A stretch of DNA of 64,000 nucleotides from Cannabis sativa. Taxonomy: Eukaryota > Streptophyta > Magnoliopsida > Rosales > Cannabaceae. Location of the stretch: NCBI RefSeq assembly GCF_029168945.1, contig NC_083607.1, forward strand, positions 42,703,257-42,767,256, written 5' to 3'. Position 1 is the stretch's first letter; each line of letters begins with the position of its first letter. Made by a program: the position numbers and the translations under genes. Positions 47,583 through 58,834 of the stretch are shown piece by piece. The notes beneath the pieces are model-generated. The model was not told where the DNA came from, did not search any database, and was given only the letters and a program-made list of their open reading frames with translations.

Positions 47583-48838
47583 TGCCATACAGCTCAAAAT
47601 TACACCTTTATCTTTCTCCGTATTATCGATACGAGTCATAGGAGGAGGAGCTGATCTCGTACCAACTTGTTTCCTATGAAATGTACCATTGTTTCCCAAA
47701 AAAGAGCAATCACTGCTGTGGGACACTTTCTCCCCATTCTGATCTCTCTACCCATTCACCAAAGGGTCTCCCAGGCATGTTGTATCCACTCTAACGACTC
47801 TCTTCCCTATAGCCACTTCCTCCATGTTACCCGACCCGTCACTATCAGTTGTTGTAATGACCTATTTGCCCTTATCCATACTTGTGGCTGCCAAAGAGCT
47901 CCTAATCCTGCTACTCGTCGGTGGGTCCCTATGCATCCGCGACAAATTGGGATCAAAAAAATTGCGTATGGGCACTCCCACCTTCATCCATGCATCGTAT
48001 AATGGTACTGCATTCCCAATAGGCGGGTAAGCATATTTAGTAAGCTTCTCGTAGGGAGAAAGAGAATGTGCAAGGAGACCACAGTTAAAAAATAAGGCAG
48101 GTAATTTATGATAATTGAATTGAATCCATTCCTTGCGATCTCTGGAAATACTGAGGTAAAACCCCGCCACAAGCTTTTGGTCAATACGAACATCAACCTG
48201 GAACTTGAGGAACCCTCTTTTAGTAATAGTAGCATGGGAGACCCTATCAAAGTCGATGTAAACTCCAACTTCTTTGGCCACCACGTCTATGTTCTCCCAA
48301 GTGAGGTATGGTCTAGGAAGACCATGAGCCTCCACCCACATTCTGGCTTCATTCATGTTGATCCTCCGCCATTCACGATCTTTTGGCCAATCTCTAATAT
48401 TCAGGAGCGCTCCATTAACCAACCATGCCATTTCTTAAGAACGAACTCCTTATCTTCAACGTTGTCAAAGTAAAACCCCTAGATTCTCTCCTAGTTAGAT
48501 AAAATTTTCATTCTCCATTTTCCCTTGAGTTCCCATATTCCGTCCAGCATTTCTTTCACTCTATTTTTGGAGACTGCTTTTCTCCCAAAAACTTTAGCCA
48601 AGACTCCTTTTCGACTAACATCCGCATTCAGTTCAAAGTCAGCTTCAAGTTCTATGGACATAGATTCCAAGAACTATTGCCAAACAAGTTCAAGTTCCAT
48701 ATCAATATTGCTCCTCTGTTCTCCAATGCCACGTTGATCCCCGTCAGGAGGGGGTAGAACCAAAGGATCATCAGTATCCCGTTCCCCTGAGGAGATCAAC
48801 ATTTTAGAGCCAGTTTGCTGTACCTGATTAGAATCCAT
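47583..48838 (-). pseudogene. LINE ORF1, 5' part (DUF4283-type)
   Basis: ATG at 48838 (MDSNQVQQTG). The DUF4283 region is at about 48640-48300 (AKVFGRKAVSKNRVKEMLDG and WHGWLVNGALLNIRDW). It ends in a zinc-knuckle site reading FNCGLLAHSLSPY, where two of the expected cysteines are lost. Stops near 48670, 48490 and 48480 break the frame; 48431-47862 is open. ORF1 of plant L1 elements binds RNA. Confidence 0.83.
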
Positions 48839-49129
48839 AGGAAAAAAGCACTAGAATTGAAACCACGAACTGTAAAATCCAAACGTTCACTAGCCAAAAT
48901 ACCCAAAAAAGACTCACTCGAAGTCAAGTTGAAATTTCAACATCTCTCATGAAGTAAAGAGAGAAACAATATGATTTTTTTGATGAATCCCTCGTTCAAT
49001 CGAAAGCTGGGACATTCTTCTTTCTTTGAATAAAATTTAAAGAATTTGGTTGAGTTTGATATTTGGTTGATTATGAGAAAATAGTTGAATGCTCAAAACA
49101 AAATCAAATTCTGATAAGCAGAACCCAGC

Positions 49130-50060
49130 GCACCAGGTCAAGTGTCAACCTAGGAGTTGGGTGCTTCTTGGGGCTTGTTTTAATACTTCTATGGCATTCG
49201 AGATTGTGAATAAGGTCTCCTACCTCAATTTTGACCATTTTAAGAAAAATGACTGGAGCATAATTTTTATTTGAGGAGCAAAAACATGAGAACCTGGTTG
49301 CATGTCAACCTGGGCGCAAGGCCTAGTGCCATGTCAACCTTGGCACTGGGGCCCAATTCTGGCTCCCTCAAAATCTCATTTCCTCACCGATATCACTAGT
49401 ATCTTTGTTATTTTTTATGACGGAAAAAATTCTCAAAACACTTTTCTTGAAATTTGATTGGAAATAACCCAGGTTGACAAAATGTCAACTAGGGCGCTGA
49501 GCCTAGTGCGAGGTGTGAACTTGAGCGTTGGGCCCATTTTTTTTCCACCAAATAACTTTGCTGATTCCTAAAAGAACTTGTATCTTAATCATTGACAAAA
49601 ACAGAGAATAGGCCCGGAAGCCTTCTTAGAAAAACTCCATGGAAATGGCCCATGTTGACAAAATTTTAACCTTGGCGCTGGGTCTAGCACCAGGTTAACT
49701 TGGGCCCCGGGTCCCAATTCTTTCCCCAAACAACTTCGTTTGTTTCCCGAAAGCACTCAAATCTTAATTGTTGATGAAAACGAAGAATCTTCCTAGAAGA
49801 CTTCATCTGAACTACTAATGGAAGTGGCATAGGTGGACAAAGTGTCAACTGGGCGCTAACACCCTGTTTCAGCCTTCAGGTCGATTCGTTTCTTTCCTGA
49901 AAGTACTTTTTTCCTTGTTTTGCATGAAGAAAAATAAAATTATTGAGATGCTTCTTTAATAGTGCGGTCGAAAGTGCCCCAAGTTGATAATATTCAACCT
50001 AGGCGCTGAGTGCTTAGGGCACCTGGTGCCTCGGGTACTCGAAATTGAAAATGCTCTTAT
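49130..50060. repeat. Diverged tandem repeats, about 150-180 bp
   Basis: Units with the theme GTTGACAAAATGTCAAC, GGCGCTGAG and CTAGTGCCAGG recur at about 49135, 49303, 49474, 49655, 49834 and 49983. Between themes, blocks such as CTTAATCATTGACAAAAAC and CTTAATTGTTGATGAAAAC also align. A similar piece is at 38820-38900. Confidence 0.65.
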
Positions 50061-51127
50061 TCTAATTCTGTTTCCTCAAATATGTTTACGATCGGTCTAA
50101 TTAATGTCCCAATTTTAATTTGAGCCATTTTCACCAAAACGGACCCAAAAGACAAAATCCTTGTTGGAATGTGAACATGGGTGCTAGCCGTCTGGATTAA
50201 CTTTTCGGGGTGCTGTTTCGTGTATTTTCAACTTCCGGACCTTGAATTTGGATTCTTGTTGTCTTCATGGTATAAAATACTAAAAGATGGTTAGTTTGAA
50301 ATAACTTAGCATGATCCAAACACCCATTCCAAAGTTACTAGAGTCAAACATTGATGTTCAAGTCACCAAGGTCAGTTTTTAGGTAAAAATTTGGCCTAAG
50401 TAAACTTTACACTTATGTGAGGTTGACTTAATGACGTAAATCATGCCCGTTTCTCTCGAAACTGCCAGGTGGGCATCAATTTTGGCAATCTCAGGCAAAT
50501 TTTTTTGTTCTTCAATGTCTTCTAGTGAGACTAGGATTTTCAAATTCCTATTCACTTTGGAACAAGGGAATTCGACACTTAAAGATAAAAATAATGGTGA
50601 GAAAAGAGAAAAGATAGTCGATTTTCTCTCTTTTATCTTTTTAAATTTAAATTTAAATTCACTCCTTATTGGCTTAGGAATAGAGGAGATCAATAGCTAT
50701 AAATAGAGAACTCCTCCATGTTATTTTCTCATTCAATCCACATGCCCAACACAGTGAAATTAAGTGCATGAGTCTCCTGCTTCATCCGTTTTTCAAGTGT
50801 TCTTCATTTTTCAAATAATTTCCCAAAAAATTTCAAATTTATTTTTTTCTTTGATTTTTTTCTTCCCTATTGTGAAGCTCAGTTTAAAGATTTTAGATCT
50901 TGTTGGAAATACTAAAACTCCAATGTCAAGCCCTTTAAAAATCAAAAATAATAATTTCATATGAGTCGTTTGAGCTAAACTTTTTCCTTCCTACAAGGTC
51001 CAGTTTGTCTTAATTTGTTTGGAAAAAGTTGTTTTAAGCTAGATTAAGTTTATATTCAATTGTTTCAAGTTGAGGAAAGACAAGCTGGGAGTAGACATGC
51101 CTTGTGTGAGAAGAATTACAAGAAAAC
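50061..51127. other. LTR-like region without a gene
   Basis: A TATA-like CTATAAATAGAG at 50697-50708 is followed by T-rich leader-type sequence. Together with the repeats on its left this may be the LTR of an old gypsy element, but I could not set either end. Confidence 0.35.
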
Positions 51128-51830
51128 ATGACTTATGATCGAGACACTACCCAATTCATCTATGAAAAGCTCAATGTGCCAAAGTCTAAAGATCTAGACA
51201 AGGCCCGTGGTGGAAAAGTCATGGCCACTATGTTACTCAATGCTGCTATTGAAAGTGAGGACCCGAGAGATCGAGCATTTGAATTAAGACCTCTTATTTT
51301 TAGTTCTATTACTCAGCACCAAGTTGAACTGGTACGATATGAGTAATCACTAGTTCAGACAGTTGTTAGAAAACTAACGACATGGTGTCCAAGTGGCTCT
51401 CAAAATCCTTGTTGTAGTGCTTGGTCAAGATTTCATATGAATGCGGGAGCATTCTTGCCTCTTCACCTCGAGGACCAAGTGGCGGCCCTATAAGCAAAGG
51501 TAATTGTATATGTTTCCCTTTATGAGGGCTATTGCTTTGATGCTGTATATAACTCATGTTCAGCCAATGGTGTAGCTGTCAGCTTTTTGACTAGCCAGCC
51601 TTTGATCCAGACCAGGTTGCATTCTTAGTTGGTGAGTGTGAGTGGCATGCCAATGTGGCTGCACTTTATGACATCAACTTTCAATTGAATGGTGATGTCC
51701 CAGACATTGGGTATGCTATAGGAGTCGAAGGCTACAACCCTGAGCACCCAAACATGCATGCACTCAAAGATGCACTAGAAGTCACTACAACACAAATCGA
51801 GGTGCTTCTGCAAAACTAGACAATTGTTAG
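51128..51830 (+). pseudogene. Unrecognised coding-like remnant
   Basis: A 72-codon ORF (51128-51346, MTYDRDTTQFIYEKLNVPK at its start). Open but broken stretches then continue to about 51815, for example near 51640 reading like an acidic globular protein. I recognise no domain. Given the neighbours it may be from a retroelement. Confidence 0.35.
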
Positions 51831-52690
51831 TTTTTTTGAGGTTGTTGTCTTAGTCCTCTCTTATTTTAGTAGCATTTAGCTTTAGTATGTTAATCGATCA
51901 TTCCGAGCGGTCTTTTGGTGGGGATATGTCTTAATAGAAACATTTTTAGAACTTGTTCCAATTTAATCAAAAAGTAATCCAATGTAATTAAACTTTATTC
52001 TAACGTTTATTTTTTTTTTCTACTTTATTCGTTACCGCATGACCCCAATATTTTATGTCTTAAGAAACTAGTTTACTAGGAGTAACGTCAATGTTTTCTT
52101 AATGTTTCATTACCATGAACGTACTACTCAGGTGTGCAAAAAACTTGAATGCCTCTATAACTCTCTGCTCCCGTATACTAGGGTAACACGTAGCTCCTGT
52201 GTACCAAGGTGTATATGCCCCCCTAAGTGATAAAAGAAGTGCCTTCATTGGTCACTTGCCATACCAAATCTTGTTGGGCTTTCTTGATCATGTGTCTTGA
52301 GGAACTATTACATGTTGAGCACTCGACCACTTATCCAAAAATTCATGGGGTTGGCAATGTTTAACTCACTAAAGAGATAAATGAAGTTACATCAAGATCA
52401 ACTCTACAAGGTTCTCAGTGCTTGAGAGAGTCGTTAGGTATGTTAGCTGTAATTGGTTAATTAAAATAAAGTACCAAAAAAGCTTTGTTTAACATTTTCA
52501 TTCATCGAAAATTAAATAAAATTACATCATCATTATCGCTAAACTAAAAAAAATAGCTTCTCCTAACTTGATTTTCATTAGAATTATCTGAGGTGATCCC
52601 CACTACACTGATGCCCTGTTTGAATAACAGTACAGGGGCCATAACTTGGCAATGGACCTCTTGACCTAGAGATGACTTCGTCGCATCTGT
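51831..52690. other. No gene seen
   Basis: Mixed sequence without ORFs or repeats that I can name. Confidence 0.5.
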
Positions 52691-55110
52691 TTGGTTTAAA
52701 AGGCAATCGATTCACTTGCATGAAGGAAAGTGAATCTCACTATTAAGTGAGTTATTTCGAAGAAATTTGCCTTATTTGTATATCGTCTTAGGTTCACCCA
52801 ATTCCGGTACCTTGGTACGGGCACTGGATTCCAATTGGAGTCATAGTGAGCCAACTTGTAAGTTCCTAGTTCAAGAAGTTCCATGATGACGTATGGTTCT
52901 TCCCAAGAAGGTCCAAGTACTCCTGCTGCTGCATCTTTTGTGTTTATGAATACTCATCGTAACACCATATCTCTAGGCTTATATTTCCTATCTTTAACCT
53001 TGGAATTGTAGTGTCGGGTGACCCTTTATTGATACGTGGCCTTACGGAGCTCAAACTTCTATCTGATTTCTTCAATTTTGTCCAGAGACTTAGCCATCAA
53101 TTGATTATTGGCTTGTTCATCATAGGCGAGTCTTTGGTGTGATGATGGTGTGAGCTTTGTGGGTATCATGGCTTTGAATCCGTAGGCTAGAGAGAAAAGA
53201 GTAGGGCTAGCTGCTATTTTTTAGTTATGCGGTAAGACCACAACACTTCGGGTAATTATTCAGGCCAATTTTCCTTTAGCTTACTTAAGGCGCTTCTTTA
53301 AGCGTAACTTTAAGAGTTTGGTTGACAACGTCCACTTCCCCATTTTCTTGCGGGTAAGTGACTGCTAAAACACTCTTAAAGATTTATGCTTCTCATAGAA
53401 ATCAGTAAAGTGGTCATTATCAAACAGTGTTTCATTGTCTGACACTATCTTTTGTGGAAGTTCGTAGTGGCAGGTGATGTTCTTGACCATGATGTCAAGA
53501 ATTTTCTTTGATATTATGGTGCTCAAGGGCTCTGCTTATGCCCATTTAGTGAAATAATCCACTGCCACCACTGCATACTGTACTCTGCCTTTTCTCTTAG
53601 GCAAGAAGCGTATGAGATCGATTCTTTAGACAATAAATGGCCAGGGATTTTTCATACTCTTGACCTCGTTTGGGGAAACACTGGGTATTTTGGAGAACCT
53701 TTGGCACTTGTCACGTCTCTTGACATAGTCCATTGAGTCTTCTATCATTGTTGGTCAAAAGTACCCTTGCCTCTATATCATTTTGGAGAGGCTTTGCCCC
53801 TAGCATGGTTGCCACAAAAACCCTCATGTACCTCGACCATGAGTAGCTATGCTTATTCTTTTGTGACACATATCAAAAGAGGCATTGAGTAGATTTTTTT
53901 ATACATTACTCCTTCCATGATGATAAAGTGAGTTGTTTTTCTCATCAACTTCTTGGCTTCATTTCGGTGTGTTGGGAGAATTCCTTATTCTAAATACTAA
54001 TCAATTGGGGTCATCCATGATGGACTGTTATTTATCAATCATGAGGATAGGTTTTGAGTCTTTTCTAATGCTTGGTTAAGTGAGGTATTTGACAAGAACT
54101 ACACTTAGAGTGTCGGATTCCATTATGCTAGCTAGTTTAGCTAATGAATTTTCATTTGCGTTCTATTTGTGTGGCACCTGTAGAATGGAGTAGTGTTCAA
54201 GCTGGGCTAACAGATCTTTAGCTTTGCTTAAGTACGCTATCATTTTGAGCCTTCATGCTTGATGTTTGCCAAGGATTTCATTAAAAACAAGCTGAGAATC
54301 ACTGTAGATCTCTAGTTATTCGGCTTTGATGGCCAATCCTAATCAAAGTCCTACTAGGATTGCCTCATACTCTACTTTGTTATTCGTTGCGGTAAATTTG
54401 AACTGCAGTACACAGGGAGTGTAAAATCCTTCGAGAGTTACGAGGATGAGAACTGCTTCAGATCCATGCTCATTGGAGGACAAATCTATGTAGAGCTTCC
54501 AATCCTAAGCTGAGTCTCAGGCGTGTGGTTCTGATCTTCACAAACTATGAGATCGTCTTCTTTGAGGTCTGTGCATTTAGTTGTTAACTCAACTAATCCT
54601 TAGCCATTGATTAATGTTTGAGGTTGATAGATGATTTCAAACTGACCAAGATTTACTACTCATTTGAGTAGATGTCCCGATGCTTCTAGCTTCATCAAGA
54701 CTTGTCTGAGTGGTTGGTTAGTCAACACTTTGATTGGATGGGCTTGAAAGTATGACCTTAACTTTCTAGAGGCCAATACTAGATAGTAAGCAAGTTTTTA
54801 AATAGGGGGATACCTAGACTCGGCCCCAATGAGGCAATTGCTGATGTAGTACACTGGTCATTGTGTCCCTTCATCCTCACACACCAGAGCAACATTGTCT
54901 GCATGCTTGGTGATAGCCATATAGATGAACAACTATTTGCCATCTACTGCTTTTGATAGGATCGAAGACTTTGATAGATGATGTTTGAGAGATTTAGAGG
55001 ATGTCTCGCATTCATCAATCCATTCGAACCTCTTGTTACTTCTTCTTAGTAGGTTGAAGAAGGGAACACACTTGTCAATTGACTTGGAGACAAATAGAAT
55101 CAAATTCAAT
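52690..55110 (-). pseudogene. Decayed Ty3/gypsy (Tat-type) pol
   Basis: On the minus strand, in order: end of RT/RNase H (about 55080-54640, with VCEDEG, YYIS, ESRYPPI, KLRSYFQAHPI), the second RNase H typical of Tat elements (about 54500-54100, TNNKVEYEAILVGL and IYSDSQLV), the integrase core (about 53560-53300, VDYFTKWA and IVSDNETLFDN), and the integrase C-terminus (about 52910-52760, LGPSWEEPYVI, LGTYKLA, NLRRY). Many stops and frame changes. It is far older than the element at 57899 and lies in the opposite orientation. Confidence 0.8.
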
Positions 55111-55249
55111 ATATTTATCCAATGATGATGTGGTGGTCTCCGGGATTTAGAACTACATTATGTGGACGGTCTCGTTCATATGACTTAGCCTAAACAATCG
55201 AATGAGATACAATATCTATAATAGTTATAGAACATGCTGCACTTACTTT

Positions 55250-57000
55250 TAGTGCAAGTGGGAGATTTTTGGGATTTATGCCCTAAAAGCAAGTAATTAA
55301 TGGATAATATATGAAATACAATTATTAGATAAATAATACATTATTTATAAGAGTATGATTATTAAATATCTAAAAATTTCTTATTCATATGGAGAAGGTA
55401 TAATCTTGTAAGGATGTACAAGAGAATTAAGATCATACAAAATAAATAAAATAAGTCAGTAGTGTATTAAAGTATTGAGAATTTTTAATATGAAACTACT
55501 AAGTACGGTTTATTATACACTATACTTCTAGTGTGTGTGATTTTAATTCGGATGTACATATGTGGATTGACATGTAGTAAAGGTATTGTGTATAATTTGA
55601 TTATGCATGACTGGACCGAAATGTAATAAATATCTTTTATTAACGCGTTGTTTACCACGAAAGAGTTATTCATATCACAATGATGATCATTAGAAAATCA
55701 GCCTGAATCCTGAGTATACATAAACACCTATTTGTGTTCATTGAGTTCATTGATTCACTCGTTAAGGTTTCTTAGAGAAGATGATTCTTACAACTTCTAT
55801 TTTGGAAGCTTAATAACATGTGTGGCTGGGAACATGTCATATAATAGTAGAATCCAAGCTTTCTTAATAGATCAAATATTACTTCCCTTATATTGTTAAT
55901 TCTGAGAGTGCTAATAGTTGGATCCAATTCTATAATAAGTTATAGATTAATTGTTCACATTGAATTAATGTTATATAATGAATAAAGAGATAATTAGAAG
56001 GGTAAAACTATATTTTGACCAACTTTAATTATGAACTAATAATTAGACGACGAACTGCTTATATTGATTTATCAATAGACTACAAGTAAGAATTCTATAA
56101 ATATAATTCTATATTGTCAAAGAGTGCAATTCCATATTTATAGTGGAGTAATAATAGAATTAATAAATTGGATTATTCCATTGATGACATCAATAATAAT
56201 CAAGTGTATATTGGAGCTTCGAAATATAGGTCCATGGTCCCCGAGTCACCTCTATACAACAATGTACATGGGAAGATTTTATTTGATGAATATATTTTGA
56301 GTGAGAATTAATTTTTACGGGAAATAAATTCTTAAGGGAAAAATAGTAATTTGTAAAATTATTGTTTTTATTAATTATAACAACTATGAATTTTATAATT
56401 AATAGTATTTAACTATGTAATTTTATTAGATAAAATTATATTAATTAGTTAAATATAATATTACTCTTAAATAATATTAAAGAGAGAAATATATTCTTTT
56501 AGAGAAAATAATATTTATTTTAATTTTTGTGAAATAAGAGATTAATGAGAATTAATCAATTATTATTTGTTGGTAAAATAAATAATAAATCTTTTTATGG
56601 TAAAATTGAGAAATCAATTTTGGACCATAAAATATAGTCCACACATATAGGCTTAATCCACATGTGTAGGGTGACATATAAAGGCCCCTGACTAATTTAG
56701 TTTAATTATTTTATTAGTTAAAATAATTTAATTAAATTAACTAATTATCTTTTAATTATTAATTAAATGAATTATTGGATAATGTTTTAATTAAAAAGAT
56801 AATAATTAAAATAAAAGAACTAACTGATATTTACTATTCAGTTATTAGATATTTATTTGAATTTGAATTCTAACTCAAATCAAATTAAATATTTTCTTTT
56901 ATATTAAATAAAATATTAAAAAGGTTTATTTATAACACTATATATAGGATATATGGTAACAGAAATCAACAGAAAGTAAGCAATTGAAAACAGCAATTAA
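55250..57000 (+). mobile_element. Copia-type 3' end: PPT and LTR
   Basis: GTGCAAGTGGGAGATTTTT (about 55253-55271) is a PPT like those of A1 to C. It leads into GGGATTTATGCCCTAAAAG, a diverged version of the family LTR start. The phrase AGGTCCATGGTCCCC at about 56228 also recurs in the other LTRs. A TATA-like sequence is near 56938 (TATATATAGG). I could not find the right end; it is probably cut near 57000. Confidence 0.65.
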
Positions 57001-57109
57001 AAGAGATCCTTGGGCTTATGGTTCATATTAGATAAAAACGATATGGACCATTGTTGATAAATAAAAGGGTATAATAGGAAGGGTTATTGTCTTTAATAAA
57101 ACCCCTTGG

Positions 57110-57898
57110 GTGATGAATGAATCTCAAATAAGGCAAGTACATACTATTGAACGAAGAACTTAGGCAACACTTGATAATGTTCGAGGGATCAGAATTTCTG
57201 AGATTGCTGAAAGGGTCGGTGAAGAAGCCCAATCTTCCTCAGAATTTGTCACAAAAGATGAATTGATCGGTCTTCTTAAAGTCGAACGAGGAAAGTCATC
57301 ATCATCGGTAACTTCTATCGATTTTCATCCACCTTACCCCTTGGAAGTTGCAGTGAAGCCTTACCCATGAGGTTATATGAGTCTCGTATTTAGAAAGTAC
57401 AATGGGAAACTCGGCAATGCTAAAGAACATATCATCCAATTCATTGATGATTTGGGAGTCTACGCCCATGATTTCTAACTAAGGATCTGAGAGTTTTCAA
57501 AATCTCTCACTGATCGCGCTTACTCTTGGTATGCAAGCTTGCCTTCAGGAAGTGTAAGGAGTTGGGACGATATGGTCTCTCAATTCTGTGCCAAATTCTT
57601 CATGATTGAAGATAAATGGAACATAGCTGACTTGTCAGGAGAAAGACTTGTTAATTATGTTCAAAAGTTTCGAGAAAAAGCTTTTGATTGTGCTGAAACC
57701 ATGGCTAAAAAAGATCTAGTCAAAATGTGTATCAAAGGTCTGCTTGATGAATATCGCTTACATACCGAAAACCAAGCTATATACAATTTTGTAGAGCTCA
57801 TCGCTAAATCAAGGAATACTGAAGCTACTGTGTGTCGGCTGGCCAAGCCATCTAACCAAAACAATCAAAATTGGCCATGGAAGGGTTCAAAACGTGGT
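57110..57898 (+). pseudogene. Gypsy gag relic, cut by the Tat LTR
   Basis: Reads the retrotransposon Gag domain: YNGKLGNAKEHIIQFIDDLG (about 57400), SLTDRAYSWYASLPSGSVRSW, then open from 57539 with FCAKFFMIEDK and LVNYVQKFREKAFDC. Stops at about 57139, 57368, 57477 and 57488 break the 5' part. The reading ends where TGTTATAGTG of the next LTR starts, so the Tat element inserted into this gag. Confidence 0.82.
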
Positions 57899-58772
57899 TG
57901 TTATAGTGAGATTTCCCTCACCTAGAAACTCGAGACCAGACTCCTATTTAGAGGACACGTGTACTCAGATTTCCCATGAAAGCTGAGACGTCCATGAGAG
58001 ACTCCTCGAAGTTTTAAACCTCGCTCAAGACAGAGTCAGCGAGATACAGCGAGTATGACTAAAGTCTGATCGCATGATTGTAACTGTTATGCGGGATGAG
58101 AGAATAGATCTAACTCGAATGTATCATGGTATGTGCGAGTATCCTCTCTATGTTCCTGCATAAGCATAGAGGTCGACTCTCTATAATGCGAGTTGGTCCC
58201 GATGACCCAACAGCCTTGATAAACCGATATAGACTCGCGTGTCTAGGTTCTAACAGCTCGTGATACGATGTCCAAAGAGGCGATTATACAAGAATGCATG
58301 CATCAGCTTAATTAGGAGTTAGGCCTGCGAGCTTAACGTTCTAGAATATGAATAGTCAACTCGCAAGTTAGAAGACGCATACGTTGTTGTATTTAGTGAA
58401 TAGAAACTGTTATTCATTTATTAATGTTTACGTTTTTAGTTTAATTATTATGAATCAATGTACAAACGGATTGACAATGAATAACAATCCTGGTGTAATT
58501 AACTCGACACCTACTTTGTATATAAAGGGGTGATCCACCACAAAATGAAACCTACGAAACTCTTGCTACAGTGGACTAAGCAGACCGTGATCTGACTGAA
58601 CCACTATAATCCTCTGTCTTACTGTTGTTTCCAGTTTTTTGTTAAGCATTCATATTCCCAACTCGAGTACTCGCCATTATAGGTTGAATACTAGCAACTG
58701 TTCTTCAAGCAATCTCTTCTTGTCATTAATATTATTACATATATTTGGTGTTGCGAATTTTGCTCGACAACA
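57899..58772 (+). repeat. 5' LTR of the Tat element
   Basis: 874 bp from TGTTATAGTGAG to CTCGACAACA. A TATA box is at about 58518 (TATATAAAGG). No other copy lies in the window. Confidence 0.87.
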
Positions 58773-58790
58773 TTTGGCGTCGTCTGTGGG
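58773..58790 (+). other. Primer binding site of the Tat element
   Basis: TTTGGCGTCGTCTGTGGG directly follows the LTR. It is close to the TTGGCGCCGTCTGTGGG site of many plant gypsy elements. Confidence 0.82.
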
Positions 58791-58834
58791 AAACGAGAAT
58801 TACAGTTTTATTCAGTTCAAGAAAGAAAATCATC

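Larger units (their letters stand above)
39122..49074 (-). mobile_element. L1-type LINE, minus strand, carrying two solo LTRs
   Basis: The 3' end is a T run at 39122-39133 (poly(A) on the minus strand). RNase H, zf-RVT, RT, endonuclease and ORF1 follow to 48838. Removing the two solo LTRs and their duplications leaves about 6.2 kb, a normal length for a plant L1. AGAAAATAGTT occurs at 39112-39122 and again at about 49077-49087, which may be the target duplication and is my reason for the 5' boundary. Several frameshifts and stops make it inactive. Confidence 0.82.
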
